The notes under the pieces: model-generated
What the model was told of the DNA's origin: nothing
Database searches by the model: none
Seen by the model: the letters and a program-made list of their open reading frames with translations, nothing else
Assembly: GCF_002007115.1 (NCBI RefSeq)
Contig: NZ_MVAD01000004.1
Span: 310,001 to 374,000, forward strand
Origin: Massilia sp. KIM
GTDB lineage: Bacteria > Pseudomonadota > Gammaproteobacteria > Burkholderiales > Burkholderiaceae_D
Length of the DNA: 64,000 nt
Direction: 5' to 3'
Position numbers and translations under genes: made by a program
Shown: positions 17,521 to 27,776 of the stretch, one piece after another
How the letters are laid out: each line of letters starts with the position of its first letter
Position numbering within the stretch: the stretch's first letter is position 1

Positions 17521-18318
17521 TCAGGCGCGCGAGGGCGCCAGCGCCAGCGACTGGATGTCGATCCGGTCGCCGACCAGCCGGATCTGGGCCGGCTGGCGCG
17601 ACATCTCGTTGGGGAAGCCTTCGTCGAAGGTCCGGTACACGCCGGCGATCGACACCAGCTCGGGTTGCATCGAGAGCGCGAAGATACGCGCGTTCGGGTT
17701 GCCGTCTGCGCCCGCCAGCGCACGTCCGTTGAGCGGCGCGTACACGTGGATGCTGCCGTCGGCAATGATTTCCGCGCCATTGTTCACCACCGCGGTGATG
17801 ATCAGGTCGGTGCCCCGCGCATAAATGCGCTGGCCGGCCCGCACCGGGGTGTCGACGATCATGGCCAGCGGCGCCGGCGCCGGCGCCGGCGCCGGTGCCG
17901 CGGCGGGCGCGGGAGCCGGTTCCGGGGCGGGGGCGGGTGCGGGTGCGGGGACCGGAGCAGGGGCGGGCGGCTGGGCCGCGCTCTCTGGGGCGCGCACGCC
18001 GCTCGAACCGTCGTCCAGCGCCAGGCCATGGGCGCGGATCCTGTCCACCATCGCCGGGCTGGCGCCACGCACCGCCACCGCGTTCAGGCGGTATTTCTTG
18101 AGCAGGCCCACCAGGGCCGGCCAGTCGATGGCCGGCGCCTCGTGCGCGATCGCGGCCACGTCGATGACCGCGAACTCGTCCTCGAAGAAGTCCGACACCC
18201 CGCCGGTCATCTGCGCCAGGGCCGCATCGATGGCCACGGGATCGGCCGAGTGCAGGATCGTCGAGATGGCGACGACCGTGGAGATCTTGATTTCGATGGG
18301 CAGCGTGGTTTTCGGCAT
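17521..18318 (-). CDS. minC: Septum site-determining protein MinC with a long Pro-Ala linker
   Basis: 265 residues from the ATG at 18318 (MPKTTLPIEIKIS). The N-terminal FtsZ-inhibiting domain covers about 1-105. The C-terminal beta-helical, MinD-binding domain begins near 155 (TPVRAGQRIYARGTDLIITA). Between them lies a run of Pro-Ala repeats of more than 30 residues, longer than the E. coli linker. Its DNA is a highly repetitive GCCGGC-rich tract around 17,870-17,960. The open frame extends upstream to 18585 without a plausible start. Confidence 0.93.
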   Translation of the reverse strand: MPKTTLPIEIKISTVVAISTILHSADPVAIDAALAQMTGGVSDFFEDEFAVIDVAAIAHEAPAIDWPALVGLLKKYRLNAVAVRGASPAMVDRIRAHGLALDDGSSGVRAPESAAQPPAPAPVPAPAPAPAPEPAPAPAAAPAPAPAPAPLAMIVDTPVRAGQRIYARGTDLIITAVVNNGAEIIADGSIHVYAPLNGRALAGADGNPNARIFALSMQPELVSIAGVYRTFDEGFPNEMSRQPAQIRLVGDRIDIQSLALAPSRA

Positions 18319-18620
18319 AAAAACGGGTGTGGTTGGCCTTGCGCCCGTGCATTCTACTGTGAAATTTACAGAAAAGGACAAGAACACGCACATCATTCCT
18401 GCTGGAAATTGACCCTTTGGCAGCACGTAAAAATAAGACGTTCGTTCTGTTGAAATACAGCTTGAACTCGGTTGTATTCTGTGAATTAACTGATAAGATT
18501 GATTTTGCTCAAACATTGGTAGAGCACGGAACGTAAGATGCTTGGGTTTCAGCGCCTCTGACGCCGTCAGGGGCCGTCTCGACAATACCGGCCGAGGAGG
18601 CCGGCAGAACGGAGCTTGTC
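18319..18620. other. Divergent intergenic region between minC and phaA
   Basis: 302 bp that must carry the promoters of both minCDE (minus) and phaAB (plus). It is AT-richer than the surrounding genes. I could not place a promoter with good spacing on either strand. The phaA ribosome binding site GGAG is at 18611-18614. Confidence 0.6.
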
Positions 18621-19799
18621 ATGGAAGATGTAGTCATCGTGGCCGCCGGCCGCACCGCAGTCGGCAAATTCGGCGGCACGCTCGCCAAGATCCCCGCCGC
18701 CGAGCTGGGGGCGCAAGTGATCCGGCACCTGCTGGGCAAGACGGGCATCGATCCCGCCACCGTCAGCGAAGTCATCATGGGCCAGGTCCTCACCGCCGGC
18801 GTCGGCCAGAACCCGGCGCGCCAGGCCGCGCTCAAGAGCGGCCTGCCCGACATGGTCCCGGCCTACACCATCAACAAGGTTTGCGGCAGCGGCCTGAAGG
18901 CCACCCATCTCGCCACCCAGGCGATCCGCTGCGGCGACGCCAGCATCGTCATCGCCGGCGGCCAGGAAAACATGAGCGCCTCGCCGCACGTGCTGGCCGG
19001 CTCGCGCGACGGCTTCCGCATGGGCGACGCCAAGCTGGTCGACACGATGATCGTCGACGGCCTGTGGGACGTCTACAACCAGTACCACATGGGCGTCACC
19101 GCCGAGAACGTCGCGCGCAAGTACGAGATCTCGCGCGCCGAACAGGACGAATTCGCGCTGCAGTCGCAGCTGAAGGCCGAGGCGGCCCAGAAGGCAGGCC
19201 GCTTCAAGGACGAGATCATCCCGATCGAGATCCCGTCCAAGAAGGGCCCGACCGTGTTCGACACCGACGAGTATCCGAAGCACGGCACCACCCTCGAAGC
19301 CCTGTCCAGCCTGCGCCCCGCCTTCAACAAGGAGGGCACTGTCACCGCCGGCAACGCCTCCGGCCTGAACGACGGCGCCGCCGCCGTCATCATGATGAGC
19401 GCCTCCAAGGCGCGCGAACTGGGCCTGACCCCGCTGGCGCGCATCAAGGCCTATTCCTCGGCCGGCCTCGACCCGTCGATCATGGGCATGGGCCCGGTCT
19501 CGGCCTCGCGCCTGTGCCTGCAGAAGGCCGGCTGGCGCCACGAAGACGTGGACCTGATGGAAATCAACGAAGCCTTCGCCGCCCAGGCCGTCGCCGTCAA
19601 CAAGGAAATGGGCTGGGACACCTCCAAGATCAACGTGAACGGCGGCGCGATCGCGCTGGGCCACCCTATCGGCGCCTCGGGCTGCCGCGTGCTGGTCACC
19701 CTGCTGCACGAAATGCAACGCCGCGACGCCAAGCGCGGCCTGGCCAGCCTGTGCATCGGCGGCGGCATGGGCGTGGCGCTGGCGGTCGAACGCGACTGA
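18621..19799 (+). CDS. phaA: Acetyl-CoA acetyltransferase (beta-ketothiolase)
   Basis: 392 residues, the usual thiolase length. The acyl-accepting Cys is in [11 protein letters not shown], the His in [10 protein letters not shown] and the second Cys in [10 protein letters not shown]. It condenses two acetyl-CoA to acetoacetyl-CoA, feeding polyhydroxybutyrate synthesis; phaB follows directly. The synthase phaC is not in the window. The gene name rests on the phaB neighbour, as other thiolases share these motifs. Confidence 0.93.
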   Translation: MEDVVIVAAGRTAVGKFGGTLAKIPAAELGAQVIRHLLGKTGIDPATVSEVIMGQVLTAGVGQNPARQAALKSGLPDMVPAYTINKVCGSGLKATHLATQAIRCGDASIVIAGGQENMSASPHVLAGSRDGFRMGDAKLVDTMIVDGLWDVYNQYHMGVTAENVARKYEISRAEQDEFALQSQLKAEAAQKAGRFKDEIIPIEIPSKKGPTVFDTDEYPKHGTTLEALSSLRPAFNKEGTVTAGNASGLNDGAAAVIMMSASKARELGLTPLARIKAYSSAGLDPSIMGMGPVSASRLCLQKAGWRHEDVDLMEINEAFAAQAVAVNKEMGWDTSKINVNGGAIALGHPIGASGCRVLVTLLHEMQRRDAKRGLASLCIGGGMGVALAVERD

Positions 19800-19815
19800 G
19801 AATCACCCGTAACAC

Positions 19816-19860
19816 GGCAGTGACGTACTGGCAGTAACGTACTTTGCGGTAGCGTACTTA
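19816..19860 (+). repeat. Three degenerate 15-bp direct repeats in the phaA-phaB spacer
   Basis: The units GGCAGTGACGTACT, GGCAGTAACGTACTTT and GCGGTAGCGTACTTA follow one another in the 77-bp gap before phaB. They may be a slippage product or an overlapping set of binding sites. Confidence 0.55.
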
Positions 19861-19876
19861 ATAACTGGAGAAGACA

Positions 19877-20617
19877 ATGGCTAGAGTAGCATTAGTGACG
19901 GGCGGCATGGGCGGTCTGGGCGAAGCGGTGTGCATCAAGCTGGCTGCCCTCGGATACACGGTCGTTACTACTTTTTCCCCGGGCAGCAAGAAGGCCGATA
20001 CCTGGCTGAGCAGCATGCGCGAGCAGGGCTATGACTTCAAGGCCTATGCCTGCGACGTGTCGGACTACGACTCGGCCCAGGAGTGCGTGCGCCAGGTGGT
20101 GCAGGACGTCGGCCCGGTCGACGTGCTGGTCAACAATGCCGGCATCACCCGCGACATGACCTTCAAGAAGATGGACAAGGTCAACTGGGATGCGGTCATG
20201 AAGACCAATCTGGACTCGGTCTTCAACATGACCAAGCCGGTTTGCGACGGCATGGTCGAGCGTGGCTGGGGCCGCATCATCAACATCTCGTCGGTGAACG
20301 GCCAGAAGGGCGCTTTCGGCCAGACCAACTACTCGGCGGCCAAGGCCGGCATGCACGGCTTCACCAAGGCGCTGGCGCTGGAAGTGGCGCGCAAGGGCGT
20401 GACCGTGAACACCATCTCGCCGGGCTACATCGGCACCAAGATGGTGATGGACATCCCGAGCGAAGTCCTGGAAACCAAGATCATCCCGCAGATTCCGATG
20501 GGCCGCCTGGGCAAGCCGGAAGAAGTGGCTGGCCTGGTGGCCTACCTGTCCTCGGACGAGGCGGCATTCGTTACCGGCGCCAACATCGCCATCAACGGCG
20601 GCCAGCACATGTCCTGA
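19877..20617 (+). CDS. phaB: Acetoacetyl-CoA reductase
   Basis: 246-residue short-chain dehydrogenase with the cofactor motif TGGMGGLG and the Ser-Tyr-Lys catalytic set in ISSVNGQKGAFGQTNYSAAK. NNAGITRD and ANIAINGGQHMS match PhaB. It reduces acetoacetyl-CoA to (R)-3-hydroxybutyryl-CoA with NADPH. GGAG lies upstream of the ATG. It is the second gene of a phaA-phaB operon. Confidence 0.95.
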   Translation: MARVALVTGGMGGLGEAVCIKLAALGYTVVTTFSPGSKKADTWLSSMREQGYDFKAYACDVSDYDSAQECVRQVVQDVGPVDVLVNNAGITRDMTFKKMDKVNWDAVMKTNLDSVFNMTKPVCDGMVERGWGRIINISSVNGQKGAFGQTNYSAAKAGMHGFTKALALEVARKGVTVNTISPGYIGTKMVMDIPSEVLETKIIPQIPMGRLGKPEEVAGLVAYLSSDEAAFVTGANIAINGGQHMS

Positions 20618-20672
20618 GGCTGGTCCGGCAGGCGTCGCTTCGGCGGCGCCGCCATCCTGTTGGCTCACCCAC

Positions 20673-20757
20673 GTCGTTCCCGCGCAGGCGGGAACCCAAG
20701 TCCGATGCGTTTCGTCAGCGCATGCAAACCTTGGGTTCCCGCCTTCGCGGGAACGAC
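20673..20757. repeat. Palindromic REP-pair element, copy D
   Basis: The left arm is GTCGTTCCCGCGCAGGCGGG, matched by a right arm ending CGCGGGAACGAC. It lies just after phaB and is followed directly by a 13-bp tandem array. Confidence 0.9.
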
Positions 20758-20758
20758 G

Positions 20759-20823
20759 TTTTGGCGCAGCCTTTTGGGGCAGCCTATTGGGGCAGCCTTA
20801 TGGGGCAGCTTTTCGGGGCAGCC
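20759..20823 (+). repeat. Five tandem 13-bp repeats
   Basis: Five head-to-tail units of the form TTTTGGGGCAGCC with one to three changes each, exactly 65 bp in total. It starts two bases after repeat copy D and ends 41 bp before the start of the D-serine-dehydratase-like gene, so it lies in its promoter or leader region. Confidence 0.9.
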
Positions 20824-20863
20824 ACTTAATTGATAGCAGCTTGCACGCAGCAATTTCCAGATC

Positions 20864-22189
20864 ATGAACGCTCTACCCCACGGCGGCCTTGCCCTCTCCG
20901 ACCTCGACGAACAACTCCTGCTCCCCGGCACCAAGGGCCTGCCCCTGCGCGAATCCCTGCGCCAGGGCGCCATCGGCGTCCAGGGCTGGAATGTGCTGCG
21001 CGCCGACACCAGCTTCCCGGTCGCCGTGCTCAAGGACTCCGCCCTGCGCCACAACCTCGACTGGATGCGCCGCTTCTGCGAACGGCACCGGGTGACCCTC
21101 GCCCCGCACGGCAAGACCACCATGAGCCCCCAGCTGTTCGGCGCCCAGCTCGCCAACGGCGCCTGGGGCATCACCCTGGCCACCGCCACCCAGGTCCAGG
21201 TCGCGCACCGCTTCGGCGTGCGCCGCGTGCTGCTGGCCAACCAGCTGGTCGCGCCCGCCGACATCGCCGCCGTGCTGTCCCTGCTGCACGAAGATCCGGA
21301 CTTCGACTGCATCGTGCTGGCCGATTCCCCGGCCGGCGCCGAGCGCCTCGCCAAGGCCGTCCAGGCGCAGCGCCTGGCGCGGCCGCTGCCGGTGCTGGTC
21401 GAGCTCGGCCTGGCCGGCAAGCGCGCCGGCTGCCGCACGCCTGACGCCGCGCTGGCGCTGGCGCGCCAGGTGGCCGCCCTCGAGGGCCTGGTGCTGGCCG
21501 GCTTCGAGGGTTACGAAGGCCTGCTGGCGACCGAGGACCGCGAGGCCGACGTGCGCGCGGTGAACGCCTTCCTCGAGCAACTGGTCGCTCTGGTGCGCGC
21601 GGCCGACGGCGAGCGCCTGTTCGGCGCCGCCGAGATCCTGCTCTCGGCCGGTGGCTCGTCCTATTTCGACCTGGTGGCGCGCGGCTTCGCGGCCGTGGAT
21701 GGCTTGTCGCGCCCGGTACGCGCCGTGCTGCGCAGCGGCTGCTACCTGACATCGGACCACGGCACCTATCTGCGCCACACGGCGGAGATCGAGGCGCGCG
21801 AGCACAGCCAGGAGGAAGGCCTGCGCCCGGCGCTGGAAGTCTGGAGCATGGTGCAGTCGCGTCCCGAGCCGACCCTCGCGATCCTGACCATGGGCAAGCG
21901 CGACGCCTCCTACGACGCCGACCTGCCGGTCCCGCTCGCCACCCATCGTCCCGGGGGCGAGGCCGCCGCACCCACCCCGCTGCCGCCGGGCTGCGCCATC
22001 GTCAAGCTCAACGACCAGCACGCCTACCTGCGCCTGCCGGAAGGCGACCCCATCTGCGAGTCGCTGGCGGTGGGCGACCTGGTCGGCTGCGGCATCTCGC
22101 ATCCCTGCACCACCTTCGACAAGTGGCAGTTGCTGCTGGCGGTGGACGACGCCTACACGGTGCGCTACGCGCTCAACACCTTCTTCTGA
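20864..22189 (+). CDS. PLP-dependent D-serine dehydratase-like / amino acid deaminase
   Basis: 441 residues of the alanine-racemase-type fold III family (COG3616-like). The PLP lysine is expected in LAPHGKTTMSP. The C-terminal GISHPCTTFDKW supplies the His and Cys that bind zinc in eukaryotic-type D-serine dehydratases. The reaction is probably deamination or dehydration of a D-hydroxy amino acid; substrate specificity cannot be read from sequence. The ribosome binding site is weak. It is followed by pip after 53 bp. Confidence 0.8.
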   Translation: MNALPHGGLALSDLDEQLLLPGTKGLPLRESLRQGAIGVQGWNVLRADTSFPVAVLKDSALRHNLDWMRRFCERHRVTLAPHGKTTMSPQLFGAQLANGAWGITLATATQVQVAHRFGVRRVLLANQLVAPADIAAVLSLLHEDPDFDCIVLADSPAGAERLAKAVQAQRLARPLPVLVELGLAGKRAGCRTPDAALALARQVAALEGLVLAGFEGYEGLLATEDREADVRAVNAFLEQLVALVRAADGERLFGAAEILLSAGGSSYFDLVARGFAAVDGLSRPVRAVLRSGCYLTSDHGTYLRHTAEIEAREHSQEEGLRPALEVWSMVQSRPEPTLAILTMGKRDASYDADLPVPLATHRPGGEAAAPTPLPPGCAIVKLNDQHAYLRLPEGDPICESLAVGDLVGCGISHPCTTFDKWQLLLAVDDAYTVRYALNTFF

Positions 22190-22242
22190 AACGGCAGGGC
22201 GGTAGGCTACAATCGGTTCCTGACCCATTGAAGACCGCCGCC

Positions 22243-23199
22243 ATGCCCGTCACGCCGCCCTCGCTGTTCCCGCCGATCCAACCCATCCGCCACGGCATGC
22301 TCGCCGTCGACGAGCTGCACACGATCTATTGGGAAGAGGTCGGCAACCCCGAGGGCATCCCGGTGGTGTTCCTGCACGGCGGGCCGGGCGCCGGCCTGTC
22401 GCCCCAGCACCGCCGCTTCTTCGATCCGCGCACCTACCGCGTAATCCTGTTCGACCAGCGCGGCGCCGGCAAGTCGACCCCCTTGGGCGAATGGCGCAAC
22501 AACACCACCCAGCTCCTGATCGAGGACATCGAGCGTCTGCGCGTGAAATTCGGCATCGAGCGCTGGCTGGTGTTCGGCGGCTCCTGGGGCTCGACCCTGG
22601 CGCTGGCCTACGGCCAGGCCCATCCCGAGCGCTGCCTCGGCTTCGTGCTGCGCGGGATCTTCCTGTGCACCAAGGCCGAAGTCGAGTGGTTCATCGAGGG
22701 CGTGCGCTGGTTCTACCCCGAGCTGTACGAGGAATTCCGGGCCCCGATCCCGGAGGAGGAGCGCGGCGACCTGCTGGGCGCCTATGCGCGCCGCCTGCTG
22801 TGCCAGGACCCCGAGGTCTACTGGCCGGCCGCGCGCGCCTGGAGCCGCTTCGAGGGCCGGCGCGTGTTCCTGCTGCCCCAGCCCGAGGAAGTCTCGTCCG
22901 ACACCCTCGACCTGGGCGTGGGCCGGCTCGAATCGCACTACATGCTGCACGGCGCCTTCCTCGAGGAAGACCAGCTGGTGCGCGAGGTCGGCCGGATCGC
23001 CCACCTGCCGGCCGTGATCGTCCAGGGCCGCTACGACGTGATCTGCCCGCCGCTCTCGGCCCACCGCCTGCACGCGGCCTGGCCCGGCGCCAAACTGCAC
23101 ATGATTCCAGATGCCGGCCATGGCGCGCTCGAGACTGGCATCGCGGGCGCCCTGGTGGCGGCCACCGAGAGCTTCAAGCGCCACGGCCGCTTCGATTGA
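22243..23199 (+). CDS. pip: Proline iminopeptidase
   Basis: 318 residues from the ATG at 22243. Alpha/beta hydrolase with the oxyanion motif HGGPGAG and the nucleophile elbow GGSWGSTLALAY, both characteristic of proline iminopeptidases; the His is in DAGHGALE. It releases N-terminal proline from peptides in the cytoplasm. The frame is open for 40 codons upstream, overlapping the preceding gene, but MPVTPPSLFPPIQP is the standard N-terminus. Confidence 0.93.
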   Translation: MPVTPPSLFPPIQPIRHGMLAVDELHTIYWEEVGNPEGIPVVFLHGGPGAGLSPQHRRFFDPRTYRVILFDQRGAGKSTPLGEWRNNTTQLLIEDIERLRVKFGIERWLVFGGSWGSTLALAYGQAHPERCLGFVLRGIFLCTKAEVEWFIEGVRWFYPELYEEFRAPIPEEERGDLLGAYARRLLCQDPEVYWPAARAWSRFEGRRVFLLPQPEEVSSDTLDLGVGRLESHYMLHGAFLEEDQLVREVGRIAHLPAVIVQGRYDVICPPLSAHRLHAAWPGAKLHMIPDAGHGALETGIAGALVAATESFKRHGRFD

Positions 23200-23278
23200 C
23201 GGCAGGAAGAGGCGGCTCGAACGGGCGGGCTGCTACACTAGCGGCAAGACACAAGCACAACAACTCCAACGTGTTCCC

Positions 23279-23728
23279 ATGAATATCCAGATCAGCGACA
23301 TCGGCCATGTCATCCAGCTGGCGATCGCGCCCGTCTTCCTGCTCACCGGCGTGGCGACCAAGCTCACGGTCCTGACCAATCGCCTGGCGCGCATCATCGA
23401 CCGCACCCGCGTGCTCGAAGACCGGCTCAAGGTCAGCCCCAACGGCGAATACGCGGCCGAACTGGAAACCCTGTACCAGCGCTCGCACCTGATCAACTAC
23501 GCGATCACCTCCAGCACCGCCTGCGGCCTGCTGGTGTGCGTGGTCATCGCCATGCTGTTCCTGGGAGACACCACCAACCTGCCGCTCGACCAGTACATCG
23601 CCGCCTGCTTCGTGTTCGCGATGCTGGGCCTGATCAGCAGCTTCATTTATTTCCTGCGCGAGATCTTCATCGCCTCGCGCTTCATGCGCCAGCAGCACCT
23701 GCAGTCGCTGACCCAGCAGGTCCGCTAG
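23279..23728 (+). CDS. DUF2721 family membrane protein
   Basis: 149 residues starting MNIQISDIGHVIQLAIAPVFLL at 23279. Three transmembrane segments surround a charged region (LTNRLARIIDRTRVLEDRL), the pattern of DUF2721. No function is known. It lies 79 bp after pip on the same strand. Confidence 0.85.
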   Translation: MNIQISDIGHVIQLAIAPVFLLTGVATKLTVLTNRLARIIDRTRVLEDRLKVSPNGEYAAELETLYQRSHLINYAITSSTACGLLVCVVIAMLFLGDTTNLPLDQYIAACFVFAMLGLISSFIYFLREIFIASRFMRQQHLQSLTQQVR

Positions 23729-23747
23729 CGCATCTTCGAAAGTATTT

Positions 23748-24203
23748 ATGCACGACTACCAACGTCCCCCGACCCTGCACCGTTACGCGCTGCGCGCCGA
23801 CCTGGAGAACGCGCTGCGCGCGGGCCAGTTCCGCCTGGAGCCGGCCGGCGGCTTCCTGACCCTGTCGTTTTCCACGGTCTGGGACAAGCGCCTGTTCGAC
23901 GTCCTGGCCCCGGCCGACGCCTGCCTGGTGATCCACAACACCGAGGAATTCGGCGAGCGCCTGCACCGCGCGGTGCAGCGCCTGCTGCCCAACTGGGCCG
24001 GCATCGACGGCCCGGTCGAATACGGCGCTCGTTCGCGCCTGGGCTCGGCCTTCTCCAAGAGCGCGGCCCATTCGCGCGAAAAGGAATGGCAGTTCGCCTG
24101 GCGCTCGCTGTCGCCCAATGCCAGCCTGCACCCGGTCACGGTCAGCATCGGCAACATCGAGAGCTTCGCCGAGCTGCGCGACCGCGAAAGCCACCTGGCC
24201 TGA
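23748..24203 (+). CDS. Conserved-looking hypothetical protein
   Basis: 151 residues starting MHDYQRPPTLHRYALRADLENALRAG. It is soluble, with no signal peptide or membrane segment. I do not recognise the family. It begins 19 bp after the DUF2721 gene with a GAAAG-type ribosome binding site, and codon use matches its neighbours, so it is very likely real and co-transcribed. Confidence 0.7.
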   Translation: MHDYQRPPTLHRYALRADLENALRAGQFRLEPAGGFLTLSFSTVWDKRLFDVLAPADACLVIHNTEEFGERLHRAVQRLLPNWAGIDGPVEYGARSRLGSAFSKSAAHSREKEWQFAWRSLSPNASLHPVTVSIGNIESFAELRDRESHLA

Positions 24204-24247
24204 CCCAGCTCCGGGCGGGCGACCGCCCGGGCCCCGTACTACTTTAG

Positions 24248-26317
<2,070 letters not shown>

Positions 26318-26340
26318 GGAGGGCGCGGGTGGGGTGAGGA

Positions 26341-26536
26341 ACTTGGGCCCCCGCCTCCGCGGGGGCGACGTACTTGGGCCGCGTGCTACGACGTATTTGG
26401 TCCGCGTGCTACGAAGTACTTGGGCCGCATGCTATGACGTACTTGGCCACGTGCTGCGGTTGCGTGCTAAAGAGATAGCACTCTACGTTCCGCCCCCTTT
26501 ACCAACGTCGCCCCCGCGGAGGCGGGGGCCCAAGTT
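26341..26536. repeat. Palindromic REP pair, copy E, split by a four-unit 23-bp tandem array
   Basis: The left arm (26341-26370, ACTTGGGCCCCCGCC...) and right arm (26507-26536, GTCGCCCCCGCGGAGGCGGG...) are a REP pair in opposite order to copies A-D. Between them, 26371-26460 holds three 23-bp units and a shortened fourth, each starting TACTTGG or TATTTGG and containing a GC-rich CGTGCTACG-like core. The units begin with the same ACTTGGGCC sequence as the arm, so they appear derived from it. Confidence 0.85.
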
Positions 26537-26556
26537 TGCAAACCTACCGCCAACGC

Positions 26557-27678
26557 TTACTTTTTGCGCACCACCACGCAGCCAATCGAATACCCCGCGC
26601 CGAACGAGCAGATCACGCCGTTGGAACCCGCCGGCAGATCGTCCTGGTACTTGTGGAAGGCGATGATCGAGCCCGCCGACGAGGTGTTCGCGTAGGTGTC
26701 GAGAATCACCGGCGCCTCTTCCGGCGTCGCGTCGCGCCCGAGCAGGGTGCGCGCAATCAGGAGGTTCATGTTCAGGTTCGCCTGGTGCAGCCAGTAGCGC
26801 GAAATGTCCTTGATCTCCAGCCCGGCATTGCCCACCGTGGTGGCGATCATCTCGGCCGCCATCGGGCACACTTCCTTGAACACCTTGCGGCCCTGCTGGC
26901 GGAACAGCTTGTCCGGCTGGCCCACCCCCGCCTCGTCGAAGCGGTTCATGAAGCCGAAGTTGTTGCGGATGTTGTTCGAGAACTTGGTCTTGAGCTGGCT
27001 GTCCAGCACTTCCCACTGGTGGGCGCTGGTCGCCGTCTCCGCCGCTTCCACGACCACCGCGGTGCAGGCGTCGCCGAAGATGAAATGGCTGTCGCGGTCG
27101 CGGAAGTTCAGGTGGCCGCTGGTGATCTCGGGGTTCAGCATCAGCACGGCGCGCGCGCGGCCGTTGCGGATCGCGTCCACCGCGGTGGCGATGCCGAAGG
27201 TGGCCGAGGAGCAGGCCACGTTCATGTCGAAGCCGAAGCCGTCGATGCCCAGCGCTTCCTGGACTTCGACCGCCATCGCCGGATAGGGACGCTGCATGTT
27301 GCTGCAGGCGACCAGCACCATGTCGATGTCGGCCGGGGTCTTGCCCGCGCGCGCCAGCGCGTCGCGCGCGGCCGCCACGCACATCTCGGCCTGCAGCGAG
27401 ATCTCGTCGTCGGGGCGCTCGGCGATGCGCGCGGTCATGCGCGTCGGATCGAGGATGCCTTCCTTTTCCATCACGTAGCGCGACTTGATGCCCGAGGCCT
27501 TTTCGATGAAACCGCTGCTCGAGGGCTCGAGCGCGGTCACCGTGCCGGCCGCGATCGCGGCCGCATGCTCGGCGTTGTACAGCTCGACGTAGGCGTTGAA
27601 GGCCGCCACCAGCTCGTCGTTGGAAATGGATTGTTCGGGCGTGAACAGCCCGGTGCCGCTGATGACGACAGGTTTCAT
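26557..27678 (-). CDS. Beta-ketoacyl-ACP synthase III (FabH-like)
   Basis: 373 residues from the ATG at 27678 (MKPVVISGTGLFTPEQSIS). The Cys-His-Asn triad is in NVACSSATFGIA, YWLHQANLNMN and YANTSSAGS. It condenses an acyl-CoA with malonyl-ACP. It is longer than canonical FabH (about 320), with insertions around 30-60, so it may use a longer or special acyl starter. No other fatty-acid synthesis gene is adjacent. The open frame upstream to 27720 lacks a better start. Confidence 0.85.
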   Translation of the reverse strand: MKPVVISGTGLFTPEQSISNDELVAAFNAYVELYNAEHAAAIAAGTVTALEPSSSGFIEKASGIKSRYVMEKEGILDPTRMTARIAERPDDEISLQAEMCVAAARDALARAGKTPADIDMVLVACSNMQRPYPAMAVEVQEALGIDGFGFDMNVACSSATFGIATAVDAIRNGRARAVLMLNPEITSGHLNFRDRDSHFIFGDACTAVVVEAAETATSAHQWEVLDSQLKTKFSNNIRNNFGFMNRFDEAGVGQPDKLFRQQGRKVFKEVCPMAAEMIATTVGNAGLEIKDISRYWLHQANLNMNLLIARTLLGRDATPEEAPVILDTYANTSSAGSIIAFHKYQDDLPAGSNGVICSFGAGYSIGCVVVRKK

Positions 27679-27776
27679 GTTGAGCAAACTTTCAATGAAT
27701 ATAAGGGGACTTGCCCGCAAGATGCGCCGATTCTACACGGTCGTGCTAAAACGGGGAATCGCCGCAAGCCCTGCGA

